From: Betaproteobacteria bacterium RIFCSPLOWO2_12_FULL_64_23
GTDB taxonomy: Bacteria; Pseudomonadota; Gammaproteobacteria; Burkholderiales; SG8-39
NCBI GenBank assembly: GCA_001770575.1
Contig: MERK01000161.1
Span: forward strand, 1 to 39,151
Direction: 5' to 3'
Length of the DNA stretch: 39,151 nucleotides
Below are positions 1 to 8,883 of the stretch, piece after piece (within the stretch, counting starts at the first letter, position 1; every line of letters begins with the position of its first letter). The notes below the pieces were generated by a model. It had not been told where the DNA came from. It saw only the letters and a list, made by a program, of their open reading frames with translations, and made no database searches. The translations under genes were made by a program, and so were the position numbers.

Positions 1-173
1 GCCGTCAGTGGTCTGTCAGCGGATGAGGCAGGCGCAGACTCGACATAGTCCACCCCGCGTTCGGCGTTTCGCGAGCGTGCATATCGTCAGCAGGCCTATT
101 CCCGCCGTCTGACAGCGCACCCCCCGGATCATGTCCAATAGCGGGGCAAGCCCAGACTGGGTACACTGCCACC

Positions 174-671
174 ATGAGCATGTACAAGCTTCTTGCCGCC
201 TTGTCCGGCGCCAAAATCGACTACGTTCTGGTCGGGGGACTGGCGGTGACCTTGCATGGCTATCAACGCCTCACCATGGACGTGGATGTGGTTCTGGCGT
301 TGAACGACGAGAACCTGGCGAAGTTCGTTGATTGTGCCAAGAGCGCCAAGCTCAAGCCGGTGCTGCCGATTCCGATCGACTCCCTGCGCGACGCCGCGCT
401 TGTTGATCTGTGGTACCGCGAGAAGGGCATGCTGGCTTTCGGGTTGCGCGGACCAGACATGATGGCGACCGTCATCGACGTGCTGGTGCGTCCAGTGATT
501 TCGTTCGAAGAACTCAAGCGCAATGCGGTCACCAAGCGTATTGGGCCGCTGTCGATTCCGGTGGCGAGCATCGACGACCTGATACGCTTGAAAACCGGAA
601 CCGGCCGGAGCAAGGATGTGCTGGATATCGAAGAATTGCGCAAGATCCAGCGGCAACAGGCGGAGAGCTGA
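174..671 (+). CDS. MNT-fold nucleotidyltransferase (AbiEii/DUF6036-like)
   Basis: A 165-residue protein with the minimal nucleotidyltransferase signature: a Gly-Gly turn in VLVGGLAVTLHGYQR (about residues 18-32), then the metal-binding pair in TMDVDVV (about 34-40), and a possible third acidic residue in ATVIDVL. The C-terminal RSKDVLDIEELRKIQ resembles the closing helix of AbiEii/DUF6036-type proteins. Such proteins transfer a nucleotide to RNA or protein, and many are toxins of toxin-antitoxin pairs. The next gene begins one base after this stop, so the two are probably co-translated. ATG at 174 was chosen; ATG at 180 is equally possible because no strong ribosome site is visible. A toxin role is inference. 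Confidence 0.75.
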   Translation: MSMYKLLAALSGAKIDYVLVGGLAVTLHGYQRLTMDVDVVLALNDENLAKFVDCAKSAKLKPVLPIPIDSLRDAALVDLWYREKGMLAFGLRGPDMMATVIDVLVRPVISFEELKRNAVTKRIGPLSIPVASIDDLIRLKTGTGRSKDVLDIEELRKIQRQQAES

Positions 672-672
672 C

Positions 673-864
673 ATGGCCAGGGTTGAATTGACGCCTGAAG
701 AGAACCTGCGGCTGCTGCGGGAGATCGAGGCGAATCGCGCTTTCGTCCTGCTCGCGTATCAGTCCGATCCGGCGCTGTTGAAGTTGGCGGACCCGCAGAT
801 CAAGCGCTTGTTCGAGAATGTTCATGAAGCAACGCGGGAAGCCGACGACGGATTAAGCGCCTGA
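673..864 (+). CDS. Small hypothetical protein, partner of the nucleotidyltransferase
   Basis: A 63-residue acidic, mostly helical protein (starts MARVELTPEENLRLLREI). It begins one base after the stop of the nucleotidyltransferase gene. A GGAGAG ribosome site lies just upstream, inside the end of that gene, which supports this ATG over an in-frame one at 616. I do not recognise the family. Position and size fit the small partner of a nucleotidyltransferase-based toxin-antitoxin module, but in many such systems the antitoxin gene comes first, so the role is open. Confidence 0.55.
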   Translation: MARVELTPEENLRLLREIEANRAFVLLAYQSDPALLKLADPQIKRLFENVHEATREADDGLSA

Positions 865-890
865 CCACCCAACCGTAGGAACCCTAAACC

Positions 891-1394
891 ATGCTTTCCC
901 AAGCCGACCGCAGCAAAGCCGCGCAGATCCTGCTCACAGCCGAGGCCGAGCGCAAACCCGCGGTGCAGCTGTCCAAGACCTTCCCCGGCATTACCATCGA
1001 GGACGCGTACGCGATCCAGAGCGAGGTAACCAAGGCCAAGGTGGCCGCCGGCCACCGGGTCCGCGGCCACAAGGTGGGGCTCACGTCCAAGGCGATGCAA
1101 CAGTCGTCCCAGATCGACGAGGCGGACTACGGTCACCTGATGGACTACATGTTCATCGCCGACGGCGCCAAGATCCCGTTCGAGCGCTTCATCGTGCCGC
1201 GGGTCGAAATCGAACTCGCTTTTGTGCTCGGCAAGCCGCTCAAGGGCCCGGGAATCGAGTTGGTGGACGTGCTGCGCGCGACCGAGTACGTGGTGCTCGC
1301 CGGCTCCTTCACCCGCCCGGTGTGGGCGTTAAAAGGAGACACCCTGCGCGCCGACTTCGGCCCGCTCGGCGCCATCTCAGTCCAGTTCGTCTGA
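891..1394 (+). pseudogene. hpaH: HpaH-like 2-oxohept-3-enedioate hydratase with internal in-frame deletion
   Basis: The 167-residue product follows HpaH/MhpD-type hydratases from the start (ITIEDAYAIQ, GHKVGLTSKAMQ) through the metal-ligand segment VPRVEIELAF (Glu106, Glu108) to ATEYVV (about residue 135). It then jumps directly to the family's C-terminal AGSFTRPV...KGDT...GPLG. E. coli HpaH as I recall it has 267 residues, so about 100 central residues are missing. The lost part holds the conserved ALE-x-ID segment with the third acidic metal ligand, and the ISDNAANAG region. The frame is kept across the junction, so a stable shortened protein could be made, but hydratase activity is unlikely. 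An AGGAA ribosome site precedes ATG 891. No other homoprotocatechuate genes are nearby. Assembly collapse is an alternative explanation. Confidence 0.75.
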
Positions 1395-1464
1395 GCGCTC
1401 GCGCGTTCTCCTCGCGGACGTTTCGCGCGCGCGCCTGCGCATTTCCCGCTCCGGCGCCGCCGCC

Positions 1465-2667
1465 TCAGCCGGGCCTGCCGTCCGCGCGCGGCCGCGACAG
1501 GATCGGCCAGTAGGCGATGGTGAATACGCCGAACGCGGCCGACCACAGCAGGCCCGATCCGACGATGGCCTGCAGGTAGAGCGAGGGAAAAGCGAGCGGC
1601 AGGACCACGCGCGTCAGGGCGGCGAGCTGAATCGCGGCGTAGCAGAACACCTCCGCGCGTCCCGCCTGCAGCGGCCGTCCGGTGTGCCCAAGCGAGGTGC
1701 GCGTCATCATGCCCAGGGTAAGGCCGCCGATCGCGCCCACGGTGAGCGCGTGGGTGGCGAGGCCGGCGGGCATCAGGTCGAAGGCGGCGAGCGCGCGCAG
1801 CGCCAGCGCGAGCACGATCCAGGCGTAGGCAAAGTGCAGGATCCAGACCATGGGTTTCTTCAATGTCAGCCACGGCCGCCACAGGATGAGCCGCGCCGCG
1901 TGGGCCGCAGCGGCCACTGCGGCGATCAGTCCGGTGACCATATCCGGCGCGCCGAGGACATCGGCCGCAAGCAGCACCAGGACACTGCCGGGCGCCAGGC
2001 GTTCGATCCAGGGGAGGCGGGCGCAGAACACGCCGGGGACGCCGTTCATGGTGAACATCGGAATCACCCGCCCGCCCATCACCACCATGATGAACAGCAC
2101 GAGATCCAGGCCGACCTGCAGGCCGCGCTGCAGCGGCAGATCGAGCAGCCCTGCCATGCCCAGGTGGAAGGCGAGGTTCGCCAGGCCCAGGCCGAGCAGC
2201 AGCGCAATGAAAAAATAATTGCGCCGGTTGCCGCTGCGCACGAAGGGCACGGCAATCGCGGCCGCGGCGGCAAAGGCAAAGGCGGTGTCCGCCGCCGCCG
2301 CCGCAAGCGCGTAGGGCGTAAGCACCAGCACCCGGGCCGCGATCCACAGCGCTGCGATGGCGGCGAGCGACGCGCCGGCAGGGGTCGGCTGATTGGTCCA
2401 GTTGCGGCCCGCGGTGAACAGAAACCCGACGATCACGGCGAAGGCGTAGCCGAAGATCATTTCGTGCGCATGCCACAGAGGGCCCGCGACGATCGCGTGC
2501 CCGCCCAGCCAGCCGGCGTACTGCGCCATCCACAGCGGAACGCTGAGCGTGGCGAACAGGCCGGCGAGCAGATAGAGCGGACGAAAGCCGAGATTCCACA
2601 AGGCGAATCCGGTGGCTCCAGCGGCGCTATCCGCGGAGGGCGATTCGGGCGGAGGGGGAGAAGCCAT
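1465..2667 (-). CDS. nnrS: NnrS family membrane protein
   Basis: A 400-residue polytopic membrane protein with about 12 hydrophobic segments. It carries the family's conserved histidine-rich motifs in order: WHAHEMIFGY, GFLFTAGRNWT, GGRVIPMFTMNG, LHFAYAWI and LGMMTRTSLGHTGRPL. NnrS proteins are haem- and copper-containing inner-membrane proteins linked to nitric oxide stress and denitrification. The N-terminus before the first membrane segment is a short Pro/Ser-rich stretch. No NO reductase, Nnr regulator or other denitrification gene is present nearby. It converges on the hpaH-like gene and lies about 70 bases downstream of the next minus-strand gene. ATG 2667 fits the family length. Confidence 0.9.
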   Translation of the reverse strand: MASPPPPESPSADSAAGATGFALWNLGFRPLYLLAGLFATLSVPLWMAQYAGWLGGHAIVAGPLWHAHEMIFGYAFAVIVGFLFTAGRNWTNQPTPAGASLAAIAALWIAARVLVLTPYALAAAAADTAFAFAAAAAIAVPFVRSGNRRNYFFIALLLGLGLANLAFHLGMAGLLDLPLQRGLQVGLDLVLFIMVVMGGRVIPMFTMNGVPGVFCARLPWIERLAPGSVLVLLAADVLGAPDMVTGLIAAVAAAAHAARLILWRPWLTLKKPMVWILHFAYAWIVLALALRALAAFDLMPAGLATHALTVGAIGGLTLGMMTRTSLGHTGRPLQAGRAEVFCYAAIQLAALTRVVLPLAFPSLYLQAIVGSGLLWSAAFGVFTIAYWPILSRPRADGRPG

Positions 2668-2736
2668 GACGTGCCTTGATCCCTGGAAGACTATCAGCGT
2701 GCAGCTTACAGCATCGCGGAAACGGTTCGGCCCCGA

Positions 2737-3180
2737 TCAGAACAATCCCGGAATGAATCGGCGCACCCGCTTTGCATATTCGGCATAGCCGGCGTGCCGC
2801 GCGCGCAGGCCGCGCTCTTCCAGCATCGCCTTGGCCACCAGCACCAGGGCCAGCGCGAGCCAGCACGCAATCTTCCATATGTCGGCATAGGCAACGACCT
2901 CGGCCGCCGCGAACAGCAGCAGCGCGGAATACATGGGATTGCGCATATAGCGGTACGGACCGCCGGTCACCAGGCTTCCCGAGGCCTTGGGTTCGGGGCG
3001 GATGTTGAAATTGCCAAGCCGGTTGTGGGCGAGGGCCCACAGGCCGAGCGCCACCGAGCACGTCAGCAATGCCAGCGCCGGCAGCGACCACGCTTGCGCG
3101 GTCAACGGCCAGATCAACCAGCCGATCAGCGCGAACTGCGCCGCTACCAGCAAGCGTCCGGCCACTGCAAATCGACTCAT
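2737..3180 (-). CDS. Isoprenylcysteine carboxyl methyltransferase-family membrane protein
   Basis: A 147-residue membrane protein with about four hydrophobic segments and the signature TGGPYRYMRNPMY, followed by a conserved glutamate-rich segment (AMLEERGLRARH). This places it in the PEMT/ICMT superfamily of small membrane methyltransferases. Bacterial members methylate various lipids or small molecules using S-adenosylmethionine, and the substrate cannot be told from sequence. Start ATG 3180 (MSRFAVAGRLL) was chosen because it begins directly before the first membrane helix; an upstream in-frame start at 3264 would add 28 unconserved residues and run into the ettA promoter region. It is divergent from ettA. 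Confidence 0.8.
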   Translation of the reverse strand: MSRFAVAGRLLVAAQFALIGWLIWPLTAQAWSLPALALLTCSVALGLWALAHNRLGNFNIRPEPKASGSLVTGGPYRYMRNPMYSALLLFAAAEVVAYADIWKIACWLALALVLVAKAMLEERGLRARHAGYAEYAKRVRRFIPGLF

Positions 3181-3266
3181 GGCAGATCGTCTCGCACCGC
3201 TTGGAGTGAAGCACGTAGAATACCGGAGTCCCGGCACTCGTTCACAGTTCCGCATCGAAAGCACCC

Positions 3267-4931
<1,665 letters not shown>

Positions 4932-4993
4932 AAAAACAGGGCGTCTCAATTTTCATTGCATGCCCAGGGCGGCCATTGCGCGCTCTGCGCGCC

Positions 4994-5044
4994 AACCGTT
5001 GTTTTGGTACGGATGAAAAGCGTATCCGTACCAAAACAACGGTT
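4994..5044. repeat. Perfect 21-bp inverted repeat with 9-nt loop
   Basis: The left arm 4994-5014 (begins AACCGTTGTTTTGG) is exactly complementary to the right arm 5024-5044 (ends CCAAAACAACGGTT), separated by 9 bases. There is no T-run after either arm, so a standard intrinsic terminator is not supported. The length and perfection suggest a palindromic repeat or a small mobile element remnant. It lies between ettA and the bile-acid-symporter-family gene. Confidence 0.85.
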
Positions 5045-5174
5045 ATGGACAAAAGCAAGGGTGGCTTGGGCTGATTTATAACAGAGTGCGGACGACCATT
5101 TCCACCCTGCGACAGGTGTGGCGCCGCAATAGCGGGGAAGCGCTTTTGGAGTCGCCCCCGGCGGAGGAGAGTAC

Positions 5175-6053
5175 ATGCAGCAGATGATTTTGATGGCGGT
5201 GCTGGCGACCATGGTCTACGCTGTGTCGCTGGAGCTGCGCGTGGAGGATTTTCGTTACGTCGCGCGCCATCCGCTGGCGGTGGGCGCAGGCCTCGTGGCG
5301 CAGTTCGTGCTGCTGCCGGCCGCCACCCTGGGCGTGACGCTCCTGCTCGATCTGCCGGCGGCGACCATGGCGGCGATGATGCTGGTGGCCGCCTGCCCCG
5401 GCGGCGCGCTATCGAACGTGGTTACCTATTTCGGGCGCGGCAACCTGGCGCTGTCGCTTTCCATTTCGGCGGTGTCGAACGTGCTCGCGCTGGTGTTCAC
5501 GCCGCTGAACTTCAGCCTGATGGTCGCCGCCAACCCGCGCACCGCGGCCTGGGCGCGCGCCATCGCGGTGGACCCGCGCGATCTCGTCATCAGCCTGGTG
5601 CTGCTGCTCGCGCTGCCGATGAGCGCGGCGTTGATTACCTCGAGTCGCGCGCCGCGGCTGGCGGCGCGGCTGCGCAGGCCCCTGGGACGGTTCGCCGCGG
5701 CGGCGCTGATGCTGTTCATCGTCGGCGCGGTGGCGGCGCAGTGGAAGCTGTTCCTGATCGAGCTCACGCGCACGCTGCCGATCGTGATCGGACACAATGC
5801 GCTCGGCCTGGTGCTGGGCTACGGCGCGTCGCTGCTGGCGCGCCTGAAGGTCGCCGACCGGCGCGCAGTGGTCATCGAAGGCGGCATGCAGAATTCCGGC
5901 CTCGCGCTCGGCATCATCGCCGCGCAGTTCAATTCCGACCTGGCGATGGTCGCGGTGGCGGGGCTGTGGGGCATCTGGCACATTTTGTCCGGCGGCACGC
6001 TCGCACTGCTGTGGCGCTACCTGGACCGGTCGTCGCGCCGCGCCGCGGTTTAG
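5175..6053 (+). CDS. Bile acid:sodium symporter family (BASS/SBF) transporter
   Basis: 292 residues with about nine or ten hydrophobic helices. The two conserved family segments are present: CPGGALSNVVTYFGRGN (about 75-91) with the following SISAVSNVLAL, and EGGMQNSGLALGI (about 235-247). These form the crossed helices and the sodium and substrate site in this family. Members carry organic anions, pantoate, pyruvate or other acids with sodium, and the substrate here is unknown. A strong GGAGGAGA ribosome site precedes ATG 5175. The gene stands alone and is followed by a REP element. Confidence 0.88.
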   Translation: MQQMILMAVLATMVYAVSLELRVEDFRYVARHPLAVGAGLVAQFVLLPAATLGVTLLLDLPAATMAAMMLVAACPGGALSNVVTYFGRGNLALSLSISAVSNVLALVFTPLNFSLMVAANPRTAAWARAIAVDPRDLVISLVLLLALPMSAALITSSRAPRLAARLRRPLGRFAAAALMLFIVGAVAAQWKLFLIELTRTLPIVIGHNALGLVLGYGASLLARLKVADRRAVVIEGGMQNSGLALGIIAAQFNSDLAMVAVAGLWGIWHILSGGTLALLWRYLDRSSRRAAV

Positions 6054-6074
6054 CCGTTACCGACCGGCTGTACC

Positions 6075-6174
6075 GCCGCGTGGGAGCGAGCTTGCTCGCG
6101 AATTGCATTGTTCGCGCCGCGTGGGAGCGAGCTTGCTCGCGAATTGCATTGTTCGCGAGCAAGCTCGCTCCCAC
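6075..6174. repeat. REP elements: two direct 41-bp copies and one inverted copy (REPIN-like)
   Basis: A 41-base unit at 6075-6115 repeats exactly at 6116-6156. Each unit contains a REP core (GTGGGAGCGAGCTTGCTCGC) that is itself partly palindromic. The second core plus flank (6121-6143) is perfectly complementary to 6152-6174, giving a 23-bp hairpin with an 8-nt loop. The core closely resembles REPs common in Pseudomonas genomes. Such doublets are mobilised in trans by RAYT transposases, none of which is in this window. The position just after a stop codon is typical. Confidence 0.88.
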
Positions 6175-6237
6175 AAGACGACGCGCTCGAGATGTCGGTC
6201 ACCCGCCACGTTGTTTCGCAACTAACGTGTCGTCGTA

Positions 6238-6996
6238 CTAGCCCCGCCCGACGAACGGCATTTTGGTCGCCATGATGGTCATGAACTGCACGTTCGCATC
6301 CAGCGGCAGCTTGGCCATGTAGAGCACGGCGCTGCCGACGTGCGCCACGTCCATGCGCGGCTCGATCGCGATCGAGCCGTTCGCCTGCGTCACGCCGTCT
6401 TTCATGCGTTCGGTCATTTCGGTCGCGGCATTGCCGATGTCAATCTGGCCGCAGGCGATGTCGTATTTCCGGCAATCGAGCGAAATGCACTTGGTGAGGC
6501 CGGTGACCGCGTGCTTGGTGGCGGTGTAGGGCGCGGAGTTGGGTCGCGGCGCATGCGCCGAGATCGAGCCGTTGTTGATAATGCGTCCGCCGCGGGGGTC
6601 CTGGCTTTTCATGATTTTTATCGCTTCCTGCGAGCACAGGAACATGCCGCTCAGGTTGACGTCCACCACTGCTTTCCACTGCTCGAAACTCAGGTCTTCC
6701 ATCGGTATCGCCGGCGCGCCCTTGCCGGCGTTGTTGAACAGCAGGTCCAGCCGCCCCCAGGCCTGCTGCACTCGCGCGAACAGCGCTTTGACCGATTCCG
6801 GATTGCTCACGTCGGCCGGCAAGACCAGCGCGTTCGCGGCCGCCGGCCCCGCATCCGCCAGCGTCTTGTCGAGCAATTCCTTGCGCCGCCCGACCAGGCC
6901 GACGCAATACCCGTCCCCGAGCAGCGCCAATGCGGCGCTCTTGCCGATGCCGGTGCCGGCGCCGGTGACGATGGCAATTTTGTTGCGAGAACTCAT
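6238..6996 (-). CDS. Short-chain dehydrogenase/reductase (SDR)
   Basis: A classical SDR of 252 residues. The cofactor motif is TGAGTGIG (11-18), NNAG lies at 88-91, the catalytic serine is in NNGSISA (S144), and the YxxxK pair is Y157/K161 in YTATK. An arginine pair after strand 2 (GRRKE) suggests NADP(H), though this is a guess. ATG 6996 was chosen because AAGGAGA lies 7-12 bases upstream. A longer frame to 7122 would overlap the end of the next gene. The substrate is unknown. It lies downstream of the PilZ gene on the same strand. Confidence 0.9.
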   Translation of the reverse strand: MSSRNKIAIVTGAGTGIGKSAALALLGDGYCVGLVGRRKELLDKTLADAGPAAANALVLPADVSNPESVKALFARVQQAWGRLDLLFNNAGKGAPAIPMEDLSFEQWKAVVDVNLSGMFLCSQEAIKIMKSQDPRGGRIINNGSISAHAPRPNSAPYTATKHAVTGLTKCISLDCRKYDIACGQIDIGNAATEMTERMKDGVTQANGSIAIEPRMDVAHVGSAVLYMAKLPLDANVQFMTIMATKMPFVGRG

Positions 6997-7105
6997 GCTC
7001 CGGTCTCCTTTTCTCCGATGGTCTGGCTCAATGGTCCAGGACCGCGCATGGTAGCGCAGCGATCGCGGACAGGATCGCCGTGCGCGGCAACAGGGCCGGC
7101 GCGTG

Positions 7106-7825
7106 TCAGGGCTCCAGGTCAAACAACTCCTCGATCCGTGCGCTCTCTTCGGCCGATAAATTAAGGAAACGGCAGCCCGAGCTTTGCACCTGCCCGCCGT
7201 CGGGGAGGGGCACCAGCTGCGAATAGCGCACCTCCATGTCCAGCACGATCGAATCCCCGCTCGGGCTCTCGATGCGGCAGCTCCTGAGCACTGTTCCCGG
7301 CTCCAGGCTGATCTCCGGATCGTAATGCAGGAAGCCTATCCCGCCCCTGCTGACGTTGGTCATGATGGCATCGAAAGACATCACGCCGCCCTCGTCGACG
7401 ACGCAGCGCAGCTCCGGTTGCGGCGGCGCATCCGCGCGCTCGTGTTCCCGCCGCCTGTGACCGGCGACGATCTCGGGAAAGTGCAGGCGGATACCCGAAG
7501 CGCCCTCGTTCGCGCCGGTCGGCTTGGGGTCTGCCGCGGCAAATTCGACGCGCCAGCCGCCGGGTTCGGCATGAAATGTCGCGCGCGACCGGGCCAGCAA
7601 GGCCTGGTTGGCCACTTCATCCAGGCTGCGCTCGATGATGATGTATGCCCCCAGCGGATCGACAAAGCGCAGGCGCGAGCGGAACAGCAGCTTGCCCCCG
7701 TCGAGGTCGGAGACGATGGGCTCGCCGCGCATCACCAGCGAGTTGAGCACGCGCGCGATTTCTTCCGGCGTGCGCAGCATCTGCCCCACGAGGGAGAGGA
7801 CCGTTTTCGGATCGACAGGCGACAT
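7106..7825 (-). CDS. PilZ-domain protein, YcgR-like two-domain c-di-GMP receptor
   Basis: 239 residues. The N-terminal half (about 1-115) matches a YcgR-N-like domain in layout. The C-terminal PilZ domain starts with the arginine-rich RRREHER (124-130) and continues with [10 protein letters not shown] (157-166), the two motifs that bind cyclic di-GMP. YcgR-type proteins slow the flagellar motor or couple c-di-GMP to surface behaviour. No flagellar or cyclase genes are nearby. The flanks of the RxxxR element are slightly unusual and DxSxxG is NVSRGG, with Asn in place of Asp. Start: ATG 7825; a TTG at 7837 is an alternative. Confidence 0.82.
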   Translation of the reverse strand: MSPVDPKTVLSLVGQMLRTPEEIARVLNSLVMRGEPIVSDLDGGKLLFRSRLRFVDPLGAYIIIERSLDEVANQALLARSRATFHAEPGGWRVEFAAADPKPTGANEGASGIRLHFPEIVAGHRRREHERADAPPQPELRCVVDEGGVMSFDAIMTNVSRGGIGFLHYDPEISLEPGTVLRSCRIESPSGDSIVLDMEVRYSQLVPLPDGGQVQSSGCRFLNLSAEESARIEELFDLEP

Positions 7826-7910
7826 CACAGCTTGCAAATGGGGGGCGGATGGACGCCTTTCAGCGCGCGAACAGAGAGTATAAACGCAACCGCGAACCGG
7901 TGAGCGCTCG

Positions 7911-7937
7911 AATCGCGCACGCTTCGCGATTTTTTTT
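7911..7937 (+). terminator. Intrinsic terminator reading on the plus strand
   Basis: AATCGCG (7911-7917), a 7-nt loop, then CGCGATT (7925-7931), running into eight consecutive T (7930-7937). This is a textbook plus-strand terminator, yet the genes on both sides are on the minus strand. On the minus strand the hairpin is preceded by A residues and not followed by T, so it would work poorly there. Confidence 0.65.
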
Positions 7938-7947
7938 GGGCGGCCAC

Positions 7948-8325
7948 TTAGCGGTCCGGGGCGGCAGCCCGCAGCGCGCTCTCGGCCACGATCAGCACCA
8001 CCGGCTGGCCGACGTAATGTATGTGGCTGCGCGCGAGTGCGGGCCAGAACGGTTTCTTCGTTTTTTGTCCACCGATGCCGTCGAAAGCGACGCCGCCGGG
8101 GAGCGACTTGAAGCCGGCGGCCTCCAGGTCGGCGGCGGTCAGCACCAGCTGCACGCCCGGGCGTGCGCGCGCCGCCTGCGCGGCGATGCCGAGGAGTTTC
8201 GCGTGCGCGCGATCGGCGCGCACGAAGCAGGCGTAGAGCTGACGCGGAAGATTCCAGTCGGCGGTGTAGCAGCCCCTGCCGGTCAGCAGGCGCTCGTCTT
8301 CGCGGCGGAAGGATTTGTCAGTCAC
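7948..8325 (-). pseudogene. Truncated xanthine dehydrogenase-family large subunit (N-terminal stump)
   Basis: The 125-residue frame begins VTDKSFRREDERLLTGRG and continues with features typical of the first about 120 residues of molybdopterin-binding large subunits (CoxL/XdhB type): FVRADRAHAKLL, VLTAADLEAAG, and RSHIHYVGQPVVLIVAES. Full members have about 750-800 residues, with the molybdenum cofactor sites further on. Here homology stops at AESALRAA and the frame ends four residues later. The GTG start at 8325 overlaps the dinB-family stop (GTGA), so it is translationally coupled. No medium or small subunit (FAD, 2Fe-2S) is nearby. The product cannot be an active dehydrogenase. Confidence 0.75.
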
Positions 8326-8825
8326 GCAGCAGTCTCGCGTAGAAAAATCGGCAGGTCGGTCAGCGGCGGGCGCGCCGGGACCTGAAAGAACAGGTCGGCG
8401 ATGAAGCCGCGGTGATAGCTCGTATGGTTGACCACGTGCAGCAGTATGTCGCCGCGGCGCATCGCGCCCGGGTTCCCGCCGATGAGCTTGAACTGCACCA
8501 TCTCGCCCGCCGCGGTTTCCGATAGCGTATCGCTCCAGGCTATGTACCAGGCGTCGATCGCCTGCTGCGCCTGCCAAAGCTCTCCGAGATCGGCGTGCAC
8601 GACCGCACTGAGCGCCGCTATGCCGTGCTCGCGTCCCTCAAGATGCGCCTGCCAGATCAGGTCGACGGCGTACACATGGTTGAGGGTGTTGACCATGTTC
8701 TTGAACAGGGTCGGACGCTGTTTCGCCGCCTCCCCGGAGGGCAGGGCAAAGACCGCGTCGAACATGATTTTGTTCGCCCAGGCGTTGTAGCGCGCGAGCA
8801 TGCGGATGGTTTGCGTGCCGTTCAT
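8322..8825 (-). CDS. DinB-family protein
   Basis: 167 residues, the usual size for the DinB/YfiT-like four-helix bundle. The three metal-binding histidines of the family are in place: H50 (NTLNH), H134 and H138 (VVNHTSYHRG). The start NGTQTIRMLARYNAWAN is also typical. Members are putative metal-dependent transferases or hydrolases that often use low-molecular-weight thiols, and the actual reaction is unknown. It is not the DNA polymerase DinB. The stop overlaps the GTG of the truncated dehydrogenase gene, and the FeoB-like gene ends downstream on the left of its promoter region. Confidence 0.88.
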   Translation of the reverse strand: MNGTQTIRMLARYNAWANKIMFDAVFALPSGEAAKQRPTLFKNMVNTLNHVYAVDLIWQAHLEGREHGIAALSAVVHADLGELWQAQQAIDAWYIAWSDTLSETAAGEMVQFKLIGGNPGAMRRGDILLHVVNHTSYHRGFIADLFFQVPARPPLTDLPIFLRETAA

Positions 8826-8883
8826 GGCGTAGTCCCGGAAAAACTGTGGTTGGCGATGGCGTCTATTCGTTGTTCGTTGTTCG

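Noticed and set aside
1..173. Open frames on both strands at the left edge
   Set aside because: None shows a recognisable domain or ribosome site. The segment appears intergenic or cut off from a gene outside the window.
6075..6174. Regular 41-bp repeats considered as a CRISPR array
   Set aside because: There are only two direct units without variable spacers, a hairpin with an inverted copy, and no cas genes. It is a REP structure.
8322..8825. DNA polymerase IV (dinB)
   Set aside because: At 167 residues with three spaced histidines it is the unrelated DinB/YfiT-like metalloprotein family.
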